Positions 8,832 through 19,117 are shown, numbered from the stretch's first letter. The stretch: 64,000 nucleotides of DNA from Gammaproteobacteria bacterium (GCA_030433415.1 JAUIMF010000003.1:42212-106211); one strand, 5' to 3'. Translations and numbers: made by a program. The notes: a model not told the origin generated them from the letters alone.

Positions 8832-10665
8832 GTTGCGTTCCCTGACGTTGGTCATTGCTTTGCTGTTGGCGACGCCGGCTTTCATAGCGGAATTTCTCTC
8901 TCAGCAATCCCGAAGGGTCATCGGGCACGCGGCGTAGCCACTGCTCCATGGCCTGATCGCGTTCAATATTCTCCTGCATCTGGCTCGTGTCGATCTGGGG
9001 CTGAGGCGTAGACAGTTCGGGGGCTTCACTCTGTGATTCGCTGCCGGGTGAGCCCTGTTCATCCCGGTTGCCATTGGAAGATTGCTGCCGTTGTTGATCC
9101 TGTTGATCCCTTTGTGGGTCTGATGAGCCCTGTTCCTGATCGTTCTCATTGCCGTCGCCGTTCTGAGACTCCTGAGACTGGGGATCCGACGATTCGCTGT
9201 CGTTTTGCTGGGAATCCGAATTCTGCTCGGACTGCTCGGGGGAATTTTGCGAGTCCCCCTGCTGGTTCTGCTGGTTTTGTTCCTGCTGCTGCTGTTCTTT
9301 AAGTTGTTCTACGATCTGTCGATTTTTCATTGCGTCTGCGCGATCCGGAGCGCGCTCCAGAGATTCGTCGTAGGCGTTGAGTGCTCCCTCGTAGTCCCCG
9401 GCTGCCGCCAAGGTATTGCCCAGGTTGTACCAGTCATCAGCGCTGTCACCAGCAGCGAATCCGCGACGGGCGGTGTCATAGTCCTGCGCTTCAAAGGCGG
9501 CGGTGGCCTGCCAGCGAGGATCTTCGAACAAGGCGGCAGCGGCGTCTGCATCGCCATTCTGCAGGGCTCGTCGCCCCTGCTGGTCACGGGTCTGCCAGAG
9601 GTCTTCCCACGGGCCCGCCTGCGTGTCCGGTGATGGTAGACCGAGTGTTATGCAAAGCAATACGGAATAAACCCAGCCCCTGCGAAAGCTCACCAGCGCC
9701 GCCAGCAGCAGGGGAATCACCAGCCAGTGGCCCATGTCTTCCCAGCGGTCCGCCTGACGGTCACGATTGATCGTGTTCTCATCATCTGCGAGCAGGTCGG
9801 GGGCCAGCAACGTGTCGAGATCTGAATCATCTACGCTCAGGTCTTTGTAGGCACCACCGACGGCGCGGGCCAGCGCCTGCATGGGTTGCCGGTCCAGGGC
9901 CGGTACCACGATCTCGCCACCCCGATCACGTAGAAAACCGCCATCCGGCAGGGGGATCGGCGCGCCGACATCGGTGCCCACGCCCAGTATGGCCAGGCTG
10001 CGTGGCTCGCCTTCAAGGCGCTGGGTGATGCTTTCAGTGTCGTCCTCGGTCAATCCATCGGTTACCAGCAGCAGCCGTCCACGTCGCACGCCCGCAGAGT
10101 CCAGGAGCGCCAGAGCCCTGTCGATGGCATCCGCAGGATTGGAGCCGGGCAGGGGCATCATGGCCGGATTCAATGCGGGCAGAAGATTGGCAATGGTGGG
10201 GTTGTCGTCTGTGAGGGGCGCGACCACATGGGCATCGCCGGCGTAGGCGATCAGTGCCGTCAAACCCTCGCGCCGATCCCGCAGCAGGTCCAGAAGCTTG
10301 CGCCGCACGCGATCCTGACGCGAAGGCTCCAGGTCCGTCGCGAGCATGGAGTAGCTCAAATCCACCATCAATACCAGGGCATCCTGCTTCTGTAAAACGG
10401 GCTGGGGTATCTGCTGCCAGCTCGGTCCCGCCGCCGCCAGTACCGCCACGCACCAGAGCGCGAGCAGGGCGGGAATGCCACTGCGACTGCGGCGCACGGA
10501 GTCCTCGCTGATCAGGTGGGGAAGCAGTTCCGGGGCCACCACGCGTGACCAGTCTCCCTCCTGTCCCCGCTGACGCCACAACAGCCACGCCAGCAGCACA
10601 CAGGGCACCAGAGCCAGGAGCCAGAGGGGCCGCAGAAAATGCAGTTGGCTCAGCGCGTCGATCAC
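8809..10665 (-). CDS. VWA plus TPR protein (BatB/BatC-type fusion)
   Basis: A 618-residue membrane protein. It has two N-terminal membrane segments (about 10-30 and 62-80), then a von Willebrand A domain whose metal site is DLSYS at 102-106. A further membrane segment follows near residue 310. Next come TPR-like repeats (YDTARRGFAAGDSADDWYNLGNTLAAAGDYEGALNAYDESL), and finally a long Gln/Asn/Ser/Glu/Asp-rich tail of about 130 residues. BatB carries the VWA domain and BatC the TPRs in many genomes; here both are in one chain. A GTG start overlaps the batA-like stop (GTGA). The product probably scaffolds envelope complexes together with MoxR. Confidence 0.82.
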   Translation of the reverse strand: MIDALSQLHFLRPLWLLALVPCVLLAWLLWRQRGQEGDWSRVVAPELLPHLISEDSVRRSRSGIPALLALWCVAVLAAAGPSWQQIPQPVLQKQDALVLMVDLSYSMLATDLEPSRQDRVRRKLLDLLRDRREGLTALIAYAGDAHVVAPLTDDNPTIANLLPALNPAMMPLPGSNPADAIDRALALLDSAGVRRGRLLLVTDGLTEDDTESITQRLEGEPRSLAILGVGTDVGAPIPLPDGGFLRDRGGEIVVPALDRQPMQALARAVGGAYKDLSVDDSDLDTLLAPDLLADDENTINRDRQADRWEDMGHWLVIPLLLAALVSFRRGWVYSVLLCITLGLPSPDTQAGPWEDLWQTRDQQGRRALQNGDADAAAALFEDPRWQATAAFEAQDYDTARRGFAAGDSADDWYNLGNTLAAAGDYEGALNAYDESLERAPDRADAMKNRQIVEQLKEQQQQEQNQQNQQGDSQNSPEQSEQNSDSQQNDSESSDPQSQESQNGDGNENDQEQGSSDPQRDQQDQQRQQSSNGNRDEQGSPGSESQSEAPELSTPQPQIDTSQMQENIERDQAMEQWLRRVPDDPSGLLREKFRYESRRRQQQSNDQRQGTQRDKAQIW

Positions 10666-11696
10666 AGCGCCTCCGTTGCTTGCGCTGTCTGATGGCGACC
10701 GCGCCAGAGCTGACGCAGGACCAACGCAAAGCTCAGCGCGAGCGCCAGGCCCAGGGGAAGGGCGAGCAGGGACTGGCGTGGTCGGTAGATGGTGGTATCC
10801 ACCTCGACGGGCTCAAGTTCTTCGAGCACCGCGTAGATCTGCGCGAGCTCGCGGGGATCGCGGGCGCGGAAGTAACGGCCGCCGGTGATCTGGGCAATGG
10901 CGATCAGGCTTTCTTCGTCGAGGTCTGCCGACGGATTGACGGTACGTGATCCCAGGGGAGACCCAAGCAGACCGGGCAACGTCATAGAGTCAGCGCCGAT
11001 GCCGATGGTGTGCACACGCACCCCGAGTTGCCCGGCCAGACGCGCCGCCTCGATGGGATCGACGGTACTGGCGGTATCTTGCCCATCGGTCAGCAGAATG
11101 AGAACCCGACTGCTTTCCTCACGCTCCTGCAGTCGTTTCACAGCCAGGCCGATAGCGTCGCCGATGGCGGTTTCTTGGCCGGCAAAGCCAATCTGGGCTT
11201 CGCGCAGAAAACGCTGCACGGTCTGAATGTCGAAGCTGAGCGGGGACTGCAGATAGGCGCGACTGCCAAAAAGAATCAGACCGAGCCGGTCGCCGCTGCG
11301 CCGGGCCATGAAGTCGCTACCAAGCTCTTTCACCGCATCGATGCGGCGAACACCGCGGTTGGCTACTTTCATGTCTTCAACCCGCATGGAGCCGGAGATG
11401 TCCACGGCAAGCATGAGGTCGCGACCACTGTTGGGTAACTCGATGGCCTTGCCGATCCAGAGGGGGCGGGCAGCCGCCAGCAGTAGTAATAACCAGATGA
11501 GCCAGAGGAACAGCGCAGGCAGGCGCTGAGCAGAGTGCACCAGGGTTGTACCTTCGTCAGCAGCAAGGCGTTCCCAGCTACGAAAGAAGGGCGCTCGCAG
11601 CGCGGGTTGTTCCGTGACACGCGGCGACATCAGGCGGCGCGCGATCCAAGGTAGTGGCGCAAGCGTCAGCACCAGGGGCCAGGTGAGCGTTATCAT
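10662..11696 (-). CDS. VWA-domain membrane protein (BatA-like)
   Basis: A 344-residue protein with membrane segments near residues 60-80 and at the C-terminus (LLALPLGLALALSFALVLRQL), flanking a von Willebrand A domain. The metal-ion-dependent adhesion site DISGS is at 99-103, with the later TDG loop in LILLTDGQDTAST. BatA proteins work with MoxR AAA+ ATPases and other Bat proteins; roles in aerotolerance and envelope stress have been proposed. The start overlaps the stop of the DUF4381 gene by 4 nt (ATGA), and its own stop overlaps the next start, so expression should be coupled. Confidence 0.85.
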   Translation of the reverse strand: MITLTWPLVLTLAPLPWIARRLMSPRVTEQPALRAPFFRSWERLAADEGTTLVHSAQRLPALFLWLIWLLLLLAAARPLWIGKAIELPNSGRDLMLAVDISGSMRVEDMKVANRGVRRIDAVKELGSDFMARRSGDRLGLILFGSRAYLQSPLSFDIQTVQRFLREAQIGFAGQETAIGDAIGLAVKRLQEREESSRVLILLTDGQDTASTVDPIEAARLAGQLGVRVHTIGIGADSMTLPGLLGSPLGSRTVNPSADLDEESLIAIAQITGGRYFRARDPRELAQIYAVLEELEPVEVDTTIYRPRQSLLALPLGLALALSFALVLRQLWRGRHQTAQATEAL

Positions 11697-12160
11697 GCCG
11701 GGCGCCCCAGGCGGTCGAGCCAGCGCGAGGTTTGCGCGACGAGGGCAGACACCTGGTCCTCGGAAACAGTGGGCTGATACGCGAGCACCAGCAGGTCGGG
11801 GTCAAGGGGGGCACTGTTGTCCCGTGTCAGGCTGTTGAGAAAGTCAGCCCAGGCGGGCCCGGTCAGTCCTGCGGCGTCGCGACGTGGTGCAAAAGCCAGG
11901 CACAGGCGCCGTTGCAGGGTGTTGACCTCGCTCGCGCAGCGCTGGGGATCCCGGGTCATAAGCGCCAGCTTACGGAGCGAGTCCCGCGCTTCGCGTAGCA
12001 CGGCACCGCGCTGGTAGTAGCGCCACAGGTGGTAAAGGCCGAACCCGCTCGCAATAAGCACCACGGCCAGCAGCATCCACCAGCCCGGAGCGAGTGGCCA
12101 CCAGCCGACGGGTTCGGGGGTTCGGAGCGGTTCGAGCAGCGTTGTGATGTCGGGGTTCAT
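11693..12160 (-). CDS. DUF4381 single-pass membrane protein
   Basis: A 155-residue protein with one strong membrane segment near residues 25-48 (WMLLAVVLIASGFGLYHLW) and a soluble helical C-terminal part. It matches DUF4381 by size, by the N-terminal LxxLRxPEPVGWWPLAPGWW pattern and by its place between the DUF58 and VWA genes of moxR operons. The segment VNTLQRRLCLAFAPRRDAAGLTGPAWADFLN is the conserved core. ATGA overlaps on both sides show tight coupling. Function is unknown; it may help assemble the VWA proteins in the membrane. Confidence 0.78.
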   Translation of the reverse strand: MNPDITTLLEPLRTPEPVGWWPLAPGWWMLLAVVLIASGFGLYHLWRYYQRGAVLREARDSLRKLALMTRDPQRCASEVNTLQRRLCLAFAPRRDAAGLTGPAWADFLNSLTRDNSAPLDPDLLVLAYQPTVSEDQVSALVAQTSRWLDRLGRPA

Positions 12161-13092
12161 GCCACGCCATCTCCGTAAAGGCGGCGCAGCAGGCTCAGAG
12201 GGGCCTCGTCGGTGCGGGCCATGAGCAGTGGGATGCCCAGACGCTGCAGACGTTCCCGATGGGCTTCAAGTGCCAGGCGTGATTCCTCTGCATAACGTGA
12301 ATTGAGTGACGGGGCAGCCGTGTCCAGATCCAGTCGATTCACACCATCGGTAATGGCGTAATGGCCTGCCGGTGGCAGTGCCTGTTCGAGAGGATCGCTG
12401 CAGTGGATGGCGGTGATTTCTGTGTGGCGTGCCAGGCGAAACATCTCTTCCTGGGCATCGTCACGATCGGCGCCGGCAAAATCGCTGAGTAGAAAAACGC
12501 TCGTTCCGGGCCTGGCAACACGACGGGCGCTGCGCAGCATGTCCACGAAGCGCGCTTCCTGCGCCGCATCGGCCGGGTGGGCTGGCCGCGTTTCTGCAAG
12601 CGCAGACAACACGGCGAGCACCGTGCGTCGGCTGTTGCGCGGTCGCATTTCCCAGTGTTCATCGTGACGCAGGATCAGGGCGCCAACGCGTTCGTTGCTG
12701 CCCAGTGCGCTCCAGGCGAGCAGGGCAGCGAGCTCCGCGGCCAGCACGCTCTTAAAACAATAACGTGAACCGAAGTCCATGGCGGGGCGGTGGTCCACCA
12801 CCAGTAACACGGGGCGCTCGCGCTCTTCGTGGAACATCTTGGTGTGGGCGCTTCCGGTTCGCGCTGTGACACGCCAATCGATGGCGCGGATATCGTCACC
12901 GGCCTGGTACCCGCGCACTTCCTCGAACTCGATACCACGGCCGCGAAAATTGGACCGCTGCCCGCCCGACAACTGTGCCAGGGCGCGCCGCCGCCGGCGA
13001 ATATCGAGCTGACGGGCGGGAAAACGCAGCGCCAGCAGGCGATGCAGGTCCGCCTGGGCGCCACTCGCGGGTGTCGTCGGATCGATCAACAC
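12157..13092 (-). CDS. DUF58 domain protein
   Basis: A 311-residue protein with the DUF58 signature RGIEFEEVRGYQAGDDIRAIDWRVTAR near residues 52-78 and a VWA-like fold after it (VLLVVDHRPAMDF). These proteins occur next to MoxR ATPases and are thought to be MoxR-linked adaptors. The frame is open far upstream, but that part lies inside moxR in another frame. I therefore chose the GTG at 13092, one base after the moxR stop; a TTG follows directly and could be used instead. No membrane segment is evident, unlike some longer DUF58 proteins. Confidence 0.82.
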   Translation of the reverse strand: MLIDPTTPASGAQADLHRLLALRFPARQLDIRRRRRALAQLSGGQRSNFRGRGIEFEEVRGYQAGDDIRAIDWRVTARTGSAHTKMFHEERERPVLLVVDHRPAMDFGSRYCFKSVLAAELAALLAWSALGSNERVGALILRHDEHWEMRPRNSRRTVLAVLSALAETRPAHPADAAQEARFVDMLRSARRVARPGTSVFLLSDFAGADRDDAQEEMFRLARHTEITAIHCSDPLEQALPPAGHYAITDGVNRLDLDTAAPSLNSRYAEESRLALEAHRERLQRLGIPLLMARTDEAPLSLLRRLYGDGVA

Positions 13093-13093
13093 T

Positions 13094-14050
13094 TCAGGCA
13101 GCAGGCACCAGACGCAGAAGTTCGTCGATGACCTGATCCGTCTCAACCCCCGCCGCTTCGGCCTCAAAGCTAAGCAGAAGGCGATGGCGAAGCACATCCG
13201 GTGCGACGGCCTGCACATCGTCGGGGGCCACAAAATCCCGGCCACGCAGCCAGGCATGGGCACGGGAGCAGCGGTCCAGCGCAATCGTTGCCCTGGGACT
13301 ACCGCCATAATCCAGCCAGTGGGCCAATTCGTCGCTGTAAACGCCAGGGTCGCGCGTTGCCACCACCAGTTGCACAATGTATTCCTCTACAGCCTCCGCC
13401 ATGTGCAGGCCGAGGGCTTCTTCGCGGGCGCGGAACACGCTCTCCTGACTAAGCTGCGGCGCCTGTGCATCACTGGTGGCCGCAGCCTCCGCGCGGGTCA
13501 GTTGCAATATTCGACGCTCGGCCTCCACGTCGGGGTAATCGACTTTCACGTGCAGCAGAAAACGATCCAGCTGGGCTTCGGGCAGGGGATAGGTGCCTTC
13601 CTGCTCAATGGGATTCTGTGTGGCCATCACCAGGAACAGTCTGGGCAAAGCGTAGCTCTCACTCCCCACCGAGACCTGTCGCTCAGCCATGGCTTCGAGC
13701 AGCGCTGACTGCACCTTGGCGGGGGCCCGGTTGATCTCATCGGCAAGGACCAGGTTGGAGAACACGGGGCCCTGCTGGAAGTGAAAGCTGGCCTGCTGCG
13801 GGCGGTAGATCTCGGTGCCCGTCACGTCACCCGGTAACAGGTCCGGCGTGAACTGAATGCGGTGAAAGCTGCCTTCGAGCGCGTCGCCGAGGGATTTGAT
13901 GGCGCGGGTCTTTGCGAGCCCGGGCGCGCCTTCGACCAGCAGATGACCATCGGCAAGCAGGGCGACAAGCAGTCGTTCGATGAGGTGTGCCTGGCCCACG
14001 ACCTGTTGGTCCAGCCATTGCTCCAGTTCTCTCAGATCACTACTGCTCAA
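13094..14050 (-). CDS. moxR: MoxR-family AAA+ ATPase
   Basis: First gene of the operon. The 318-residue ATPase is thought to act as a chaperone that remodels protein complexes with VWA-domain partners. Walker A is GAPGLAKT at 41-48. Walker B lies in NLVLADEINRAPAKVQSALLEAM, and sensor 1 in LFLVMATQNPIEQEGTYPLPEAQLDRF, which is highly typical of MoxR. The longer open frame upstream is not MoxR-like. I chose the TTG at 14050 because GGGAGG precedes it at about 4 nt and the N-terminus (LRELEQWLDQQVVGQ) then fits the family. It diverges from gdhB across 214 bp. Confidence 0.9.
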   Translation of the reverse strand: MSSSDLRELEQWLDQQVVGQAHLIERLLVALLADGHLLVEGAPGLAKTRAIKSLGDALEGSFHRIQFTPDLLPGDVTGTEIYRPQQASFHFQQGPVFSNLVLADEINRAPAKVQSALLEAMAERQVSVGSESYALPRLFLVMATQNPIEQEGTYPLPEAQLDRFLLHVKVDYPDVEAERRILQLTRAEAAATSDAQAPQLSQESVFRAREEALGLHMAEAVEEYIVQLVVATRDPGVYSDELAHWLDYGGSPRATIALDRCSRAHAWLRGRDFVAPDDVQAVAPDVLRHRLLLSFEAEAAGVETDQVIDELLRLVPAA

Positions 14051-14264
14051 GTCGCCTCCCTGGCTACGCCGCTCACTATCACTGAATCTGCCGCACCCGG
14101 GTGGACAGAGGCGTGATTCTATCCAACCCCGGGCTCCGGGACATCCTGTGTAGCCAACAGACGGCAAAAATCTGCGAAAGTTCCCCGCCGTCCGCCGACG
14201 CGGTGAATGCGGCTTTGCGATACACTTCAGGTCCTCACAACGCCGATGCTGAAGGGGACGGGTG

Positions 14265-17200
14265 ATGGCGTGGGAAGCGACAAGAGACGCACTGCTGGAG
14301 GAAACCGCGGCGCTGGTTGATGCGCGTGCTGACACCGAATACCGCGAAATCCTGCACCGGTTGTCGGATGCGTTCTACGGGCGGTTCTCCCCCGAGGACA
14401 TGCGCAACCGCTCCGCCGAGAATCTCTACGGCTTATTGTATTCCCTGCAGGACCTACTCGAGGACTGGAACGGTGAGGGCGTAAAGCTCGAACTCTTCAA
14501 TCCCACCATCGGCAGTAACGGCTGGGAGAGCCGGTCGACGGTGCTGGTGATTCTCTGTCGGGATATGCCCTTTACCACGGCGTCGGTACGCGGCGAGATC
14601 AACCAGCGCAATATCGGCATCCATTGCCTGGCCAGTTGCAACCTGCGGGTTCGTCGTGATGAATCCGGGGCGCTGCAGGAGCTGCTCGATAGCGATGACG
14701 AAAGCGGCGTCGGTGAGAGCATTCTCTACTTCGAAATCACCCGGCACAGCGATCTTACGTGTCTGGACGAACTCGGCTTCGCCCTGGAGTCGGTCATTGC
14801 GGAGGTCGATGGCGTTGTCAGTGATTTTCCCGCCATGCGGGAGCGCCTGGACGAAGTGCGCGAGCTGATCGAACACAACAGCCCCTGTGTCGACGAAGAC
14901 TATCGACGCGAAGCGATGACCTTCATCGACTGGCTGCGTAAGAACCATATGACCTTTCTGGGCTATGAGTATCTGGGCGTTGACGGTGACGAAGTGTCGG
15001 TGGATACGCAGCGTAGTCTCGGTGCATTGCGGGTGCGCGAAACGCGTGGACAACGCGATCTCGAATACGACCTCAACAATCTGGGGCGGGACGAACTGCT
15101 GCGCAAGCAGTTGAGTTTCAGTAAATCCCGCCAGCGCTCCCGGGTACACCGCCAGGCCTACCCGGACTACGTCGAGGTAAAGGTTTTTGACGAGAAAGGG
15201 AACGTGCTCGGTCAGCATCGATTCCTCGGGTTGTTTACGGCAGACGTGTATTCACTGGACCCCATGCGCATTCCGATCCTGCGACGAAAGGTAGCGCTCG
15301 TGCTCGAGCAATCAGGTCTGTCGGATGCGGAACACGATGGGCGCGAGCTGAAACGGGTGCTGGAACTCATGCCTCGCGACGAACTCTTTCAGTCATCCAG
15401 CACGGACCTTTACAACACCGCAGTAGCGGTCAATCGCATACAGGAGCGGCGTCATACACGCCTGTTTGTGCGCAGGGACGTGCACGGCAAGTTCGTCAGC
15501 TGTCTTGTGTATATGCCCCGGGATCGCTACACGACGCAACGGCGTCAGCGCATTCAGGGCATCCTCAGCCGGGCGTTCAAGGCTGAGGAGTCCGACTTCA
15601 ACACGCAATTCACCGAGTCGATTCTGGTGCGCGTGTATTTTGTGCTACGCGTGGATCCGACCCACGACCATGCCTACGACATTAATGAGATCGAGGAGCA
15701 GATAGTGCAGGCAACGCTTGACTGGAAGGACCGGCTGCGGCTGCGCCTGCTGGAGGAATTCGGCGAGGAGCGGGGCGAGCAGCTGATGCGCAGCCTGGGT
15801 CAGGGCTTCGCTCCCGGGTATCGCGATGATTTTGATCCTCGCGTTGCGGTGCAGGACATTCAGTACATTCTGAAGCTGGGCAACAGCGAACAGCTGGGTA
15901 TGAACCTCTATCGTCTGCTCGAAGAGGCCGACAATCACCTGAAGCTCAGGCTCTACCGTCGAGACGTCGCGCTCCCGTTGTCGGATGTATTGCCGATTCT
16001 CGAAAATCTCGGGTTGCGCGTGGTGGCGGAGCGGGCGTATCCCGTGCGGGCAGAGGATGGTGTGCGTTTCTGGATCCAGGAATTCTCGCTCATCTACTCT
16101 CTCGCGGCAGCTATCGATCTCGACGAAGTAAAAGATGAGTTCGAAGATGCCTTTGGCCGTATCTGGTTCGGCGAGGCTGAGAGCGACTCCTTCAACAGGC
16201 TGCTGCTCGGCAGTCGCATGAGTTGGCGAGAGATCGCGCTGCTTCGAGCTTATGCCTGCTATCTGGGCCAGATTAATTTTCCCTATTCCCGCGCGTACAT
16301 TGCCGAGACGATGGCCGACCACCTGCCGATCTCGGCGTCGATCGTCGAGTTGTTTCTCACGCGGTTTTCGCCCGCGTTCGACGGAGATGATGAGTGGCGC
16401 TCGCAGCGCGAAGAAGCCATTGAAACGCGCATCACCCACGCCCTGGACGAAGTAGAGAACCTGGGGCAGGACCGGATTATTCGCCAGTACGTGGATCTTA
16501 TTCGTGCGACGTTGCGCACGAACTTTTTCCAACACGATGACCGTGGTGCAGGCAAGGGCTACTTCTCGTTCAAGCTGCGTCCCGCAGACATCCCCGATAT
16601 TCCGCGCCCTGTGCCGTTGTACGAGATTTTTGTTTATTCGCCCCGGGTTGAAGGCGTGCATCTGCGAGGCGGAAAAGTCGCGCGGGGAGGACTGCGCTGG
16701 TCTGACCGGCACGAAGATTTTCGTACCGAGGTGCTTGGATTGGTCAAGGCACAGCAAGTCAAGAATGCGGTGATTGTGCCCGTTGGGGCCAAGGGTGGAT
16801 TTGTCGCCAAGCGGCTGCGTCCGGACATGACGCGCGAGCAGGTGCAGGAAGAGGGTATCGCGTGCTACCAGACGTTTATCTGCGGCCTGCTCGATATCAC
16901 CGATAACCGCGAGGAGGACCGCGTTGTTCGCCCTGAACTGACGGTGTGCAAAGACGATGAAGATCCCTACCTCGTTGTCGCCGCCGACAAAGGTACGGCG
17001 ACATTCTCTGATATCGCCAATGCCCTGTCGGCGGAGTATGGCTTCTGGTTGGGCGACGCCTTCGCCTCGGGCGGTAGCGTTGGCTATGACCACAAGAAAA
17101 TGGGTATCACAGCCCGTGGCGCCTGGGTCTCGGTGGAACGTCATTTTCGTGAGATGGGCCTGAATACATCGACCACGGATTTTTCGGTTGTCGGCGTCGG

Positions 17201-19100
17201 CGATATGTCCGGTGACGTGTTTGGCAACGGTATGCTGCTGTCAGAGCACATTCGCCTGGTGGCGGCCTTCAACCATCTGCATATTTTTGTGGATCCGGAA
17301 CCCGACGCGCAGAAGGGCTTTGCCGAGCGCAAACGTCTGTTCCAGCTGGATCGATCCTCCTGGTCAGATTACGACAGCGCGCTGATCAGCGAGGGCGGCG
17401 GAGTGTTCAGCCGTTCTGCAAAATCCGTTGCGATCAGTCCGCAGATGCAGGAGCGATTCGGGATCAGTGAGTCGCAGCTCACGCCGACGGCGCTTATTCA
17501 GGCATTGCTGCGGTCCGAGGTGGATCTGCTCTGGATGGGAGGCATCGGCACCTATGTGAAATCCAGTGCAGAGACGCATATGGATGTGGGCGACAAGGCC
17601 AATGACGCCCTGCGTGTGGATGCTCGGGATCTACACTGCAAGGTCGTGGGCGAAGGTGGCAACCTCGGCATGACCCAGCTGGCGCGTACGGAATTCGCAC
17701 TGCAGGGCGGTCGTTCAAACACGGATTTCATCGACAACGCCGGCGGCGTGGATTGCTCTGACCACGAGGTCAATATCAAGATCCTGCTCGATACGATTGT
17801 GGCGCGAGGTGACCTCACTGAAAAGCACCGCAACGTGCTGCTCGAAGACATGACGGAAGCCGTGGCGGAGCTGGTGCTGGCCAACAACTATCGCCAGACT
17901 CAGGCCATCAGCATTACCGAGCGCGAAGCGTACGCGCGAAGCGGAGAATACCAGCGTTTGATCGTCAGTCTTGTGGACCGGGGACGCCTGGACCGGGAGC
18001 TGGAATTTCTGCCCGGTGATGAGGCACTCGCCGAGCGTCGTATGCAGGGTAAGGGTCTGACGCGTCCCGAGCTGTCTGTGCTGATTTCCTACAGCAAGGC
18101 GATCCTCAAAGAGGAACTGATTGCGTCGGATCTGGGTACCGATCCTCATTTGTCCGGTGCCGTAAAGACCGCGTTCCCTTCAAGCCTGGTGGAGCGTTAC
18201 GCCGAAGAGATCAGCGAACACCGTCTGCAACGCGAGATCATGTGCACCCAGGTGGCGAATGACATCGTCAATCGCATGGGGCTGAACTTTATGCTGCGCC
18301 AACGCAAAGCAACGGGGGCTCCGATTGCCGACGTGGCGCGCGCCTACACCGCGGTGATGGAGATTTTTGAACTGCGCGCGCTTTGGCGGGACATAGAACT
18401 GTTGGACTACCAGGTAGATGCCGATATCCAGCTCGAGATGATGCTTGACGTGATCCGGCTCGTGAAGCGCGCGACACGCTGGCTGCTGCGAAACCGGCGA
18501 CACAATATTGCACCCACGCTGACGATAGAGGAGTTCAGCGAGGGGGCTCGCCAGCTGATGACCAGGTTGCCCGAGATGTTGCGGGGGGACGCCGCGGAAC
18601 GTCATGTAGAGCGCAGTCGCCACTATCGCGATGCCGGCGTGGACGAATCCATCGCGGAGCGCGTTGCGGCGTGTCTGCATTCATTTACTGCCCTGGCTAT
18701 TGTCGATGTTGCGGTACACGCGGACTGCGATCTCGACGAGGTGGCAACGCTCTACTATCACCTTGGTGAACGCCTGGAGCTGGACTGGTTCGGTGCGCAG
18801 ATTCTTGCCAGCAACGTCGACAACGAGTGGCAGGCAATGGCGAGAGAGGCGTACATGGAAGACCTGCAGTGGCAGCAATGTACGCTGACACAGGGGGTGC
18901 TAGCGCAGCGCTGCGGCGACGCGGTCGACATGGTGAGTTGTCTGGAGCGCTGGGAGGCGCAGGAGCAACCGCTACTGCAGCGTTGGCGCGATATGCTCAG
19001 CGAACTTCACAGCACCACTTCACCGGACTTCGCCATGTTTGCGGTGGCTAACCGGGAACTGCTTGATCTCGCCCAGAGTAGTCGGCGAAACGGACCGTGA
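14265..19100 (+). CDS. gdhB: NAD-specific glutamate dehydrogenase, large type
   Basis: Catabolic enzyme converting glutamate and NAD to 2-oxoglutarate, ammonium and NADH. At 1611 residues it belongs to the giant (about 180 kDa) GDH class found in Pseudomonas and relatives. The catalytic core lies in the middle: RGGLRWSDRHEDFRTEVLGL, then QVKNAVIVPVGAKGGFV with the catalytic-type lysine, VVGVGDMSGDVFGNGML and KVVGEGGNLGMTQ. The flanking regions are the long helical and regulatory domains of this class. I chose the ATG at 14265, which has AAGGGGA upstream, over the GTG one codon earlier. It converges on rmf, 17 nt away. Confidence 0.96.
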   Translation: MAWEATRDALLEETAALVDARADTEYREILHRLSDAFYGRFSPEDMRNRSAENLYGLLYSLQDLLEDWNGEGVKLELFNPTIGSNGWESRSTVLVILCRDMPFTTASVRGEINQRNIGIHCLASCNLRVRRDESGALQELLDSDDESGVGESILYFEITRHSDLTCLDELGFALESVIAEVDGVVSDFPAMRERLDEVRELIEHNSPCVDEDYRREAMTFIDWLRKNHMTFLGYEYLGVDGDEVSVDTQRSLGALRVRETRGQRDLEYDLNNLGRDELLRKQLSFSKSRQRSRVHRQAYPDYVEVKVFDEKGNVLGQHRFLGLFTADVYSLDPMRIPILRRKVALVLEQSGLSDAEHDGRELKRVLELMPRDELFQSSSTDLYNTAVAVNRIQERRHTRLFVRRDVHGKFVSCLVYMPRDRYTTQRRQRIQGILSRAFKAEESDFNTQFTESILVRVYFVLRVDPTHDHAYDINEIEEQIVQATLDWKDRLRLRLLEEFGEERGEQLMRSLGQGFAPGYRDDFDPRVAVQDIQYILKLGNSEQLGMNLYRLLEEADNHLKLRLYRRDVALPLSDVLPILENLGLRVVAERAYPVRAEDGVRFWIQEFSLIYSLAAAIDLDEVKDEFEDAFGRIWFGEAESDSFNRLLLGSRMSWREIALLRAYACYLGQINFPYSRAYIAETMADHLPISASIVELFLTRFSPAFDGDDEWRSQREEAIETRITHALDEVENLGQDRIIRQYVDLIRATLRTNFFQHDDRGAGKGYFSFKLRPADIPDIPRPVPLYEIFVYSPRVEGVHLRGGKVARGGLRWSDRHEDFRTEVLGLVKAQQVKNAVIVPVGAKGGFVAKRLRPDMTREQVQEEGIACYQTFICGLLDITDNREEDRVVRPELTVCKDDEDPYLVVAADKGTATFSDIANALSAEYGFWLGDAFASGGSVGYDHKKMGITARGAWVSVERHFREMGLNTSTTDFSVVGVGDMSGDVFGNGMLLSEHIRLVAAFNHLHIFVDPEPDAQKGFAERKRLFQLDRSSWSDYDSALISEGGGVFSRSAKSVAISPQMQERFGISESQLTPTALIQALLRSEVDLLWMGGIGTYVKSSAETHMDVGDKANDALRVDARDLHCKVVGEGGNLGMTQLARTEFALQGGRSNTDFIDNAGGVDCSDHEVNIKILLDTIVARGDLTEKHRNVLLEDMTEAVAELVLANNYRQTQAISITEREAYARSGEYQRLIVSLVDRGRLDRELEFLPGDEALAERRMQGKGLTRPELSVLISYSKAILKEELIASDLGTDPHLSGAVKTAFPSSLVERYAEEISEHRLQREIMCTQVANDIVNRMGLNFMLRQRKATGAPIADVARAYTAVMEIFELRALWRDIELLDYQVDADIQLEMMLDVIRLVKRATRWLLRNRRHNIAPTLTIEEFSEGARQLMTRLPEMLRGDAAERHVERSRHYRDAGVDESIAERVAACLHSFTALAIVDVAVHADCDLDEVATLYYHLGERLELDWFGAQILASNVDNEWQAMAREAYMEDLQWQQCTLTQGVLAQRCGDAVDMVSCLERWEAQEQPLLQRWRDMLSELHSTTSPDFAMFAVANRELLDLAQSSRRNGP

Positions 19101-19117
19101 TCTGGGCGAGGGCTGCG

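Noticed and set aside
15645..17144. 499-codon minus-strand frame
   Set aside because: It lies wholly inside gdhB, whose catalytic motifs are on the plus strand. The GC-rich third positions keep the antisense frame open.
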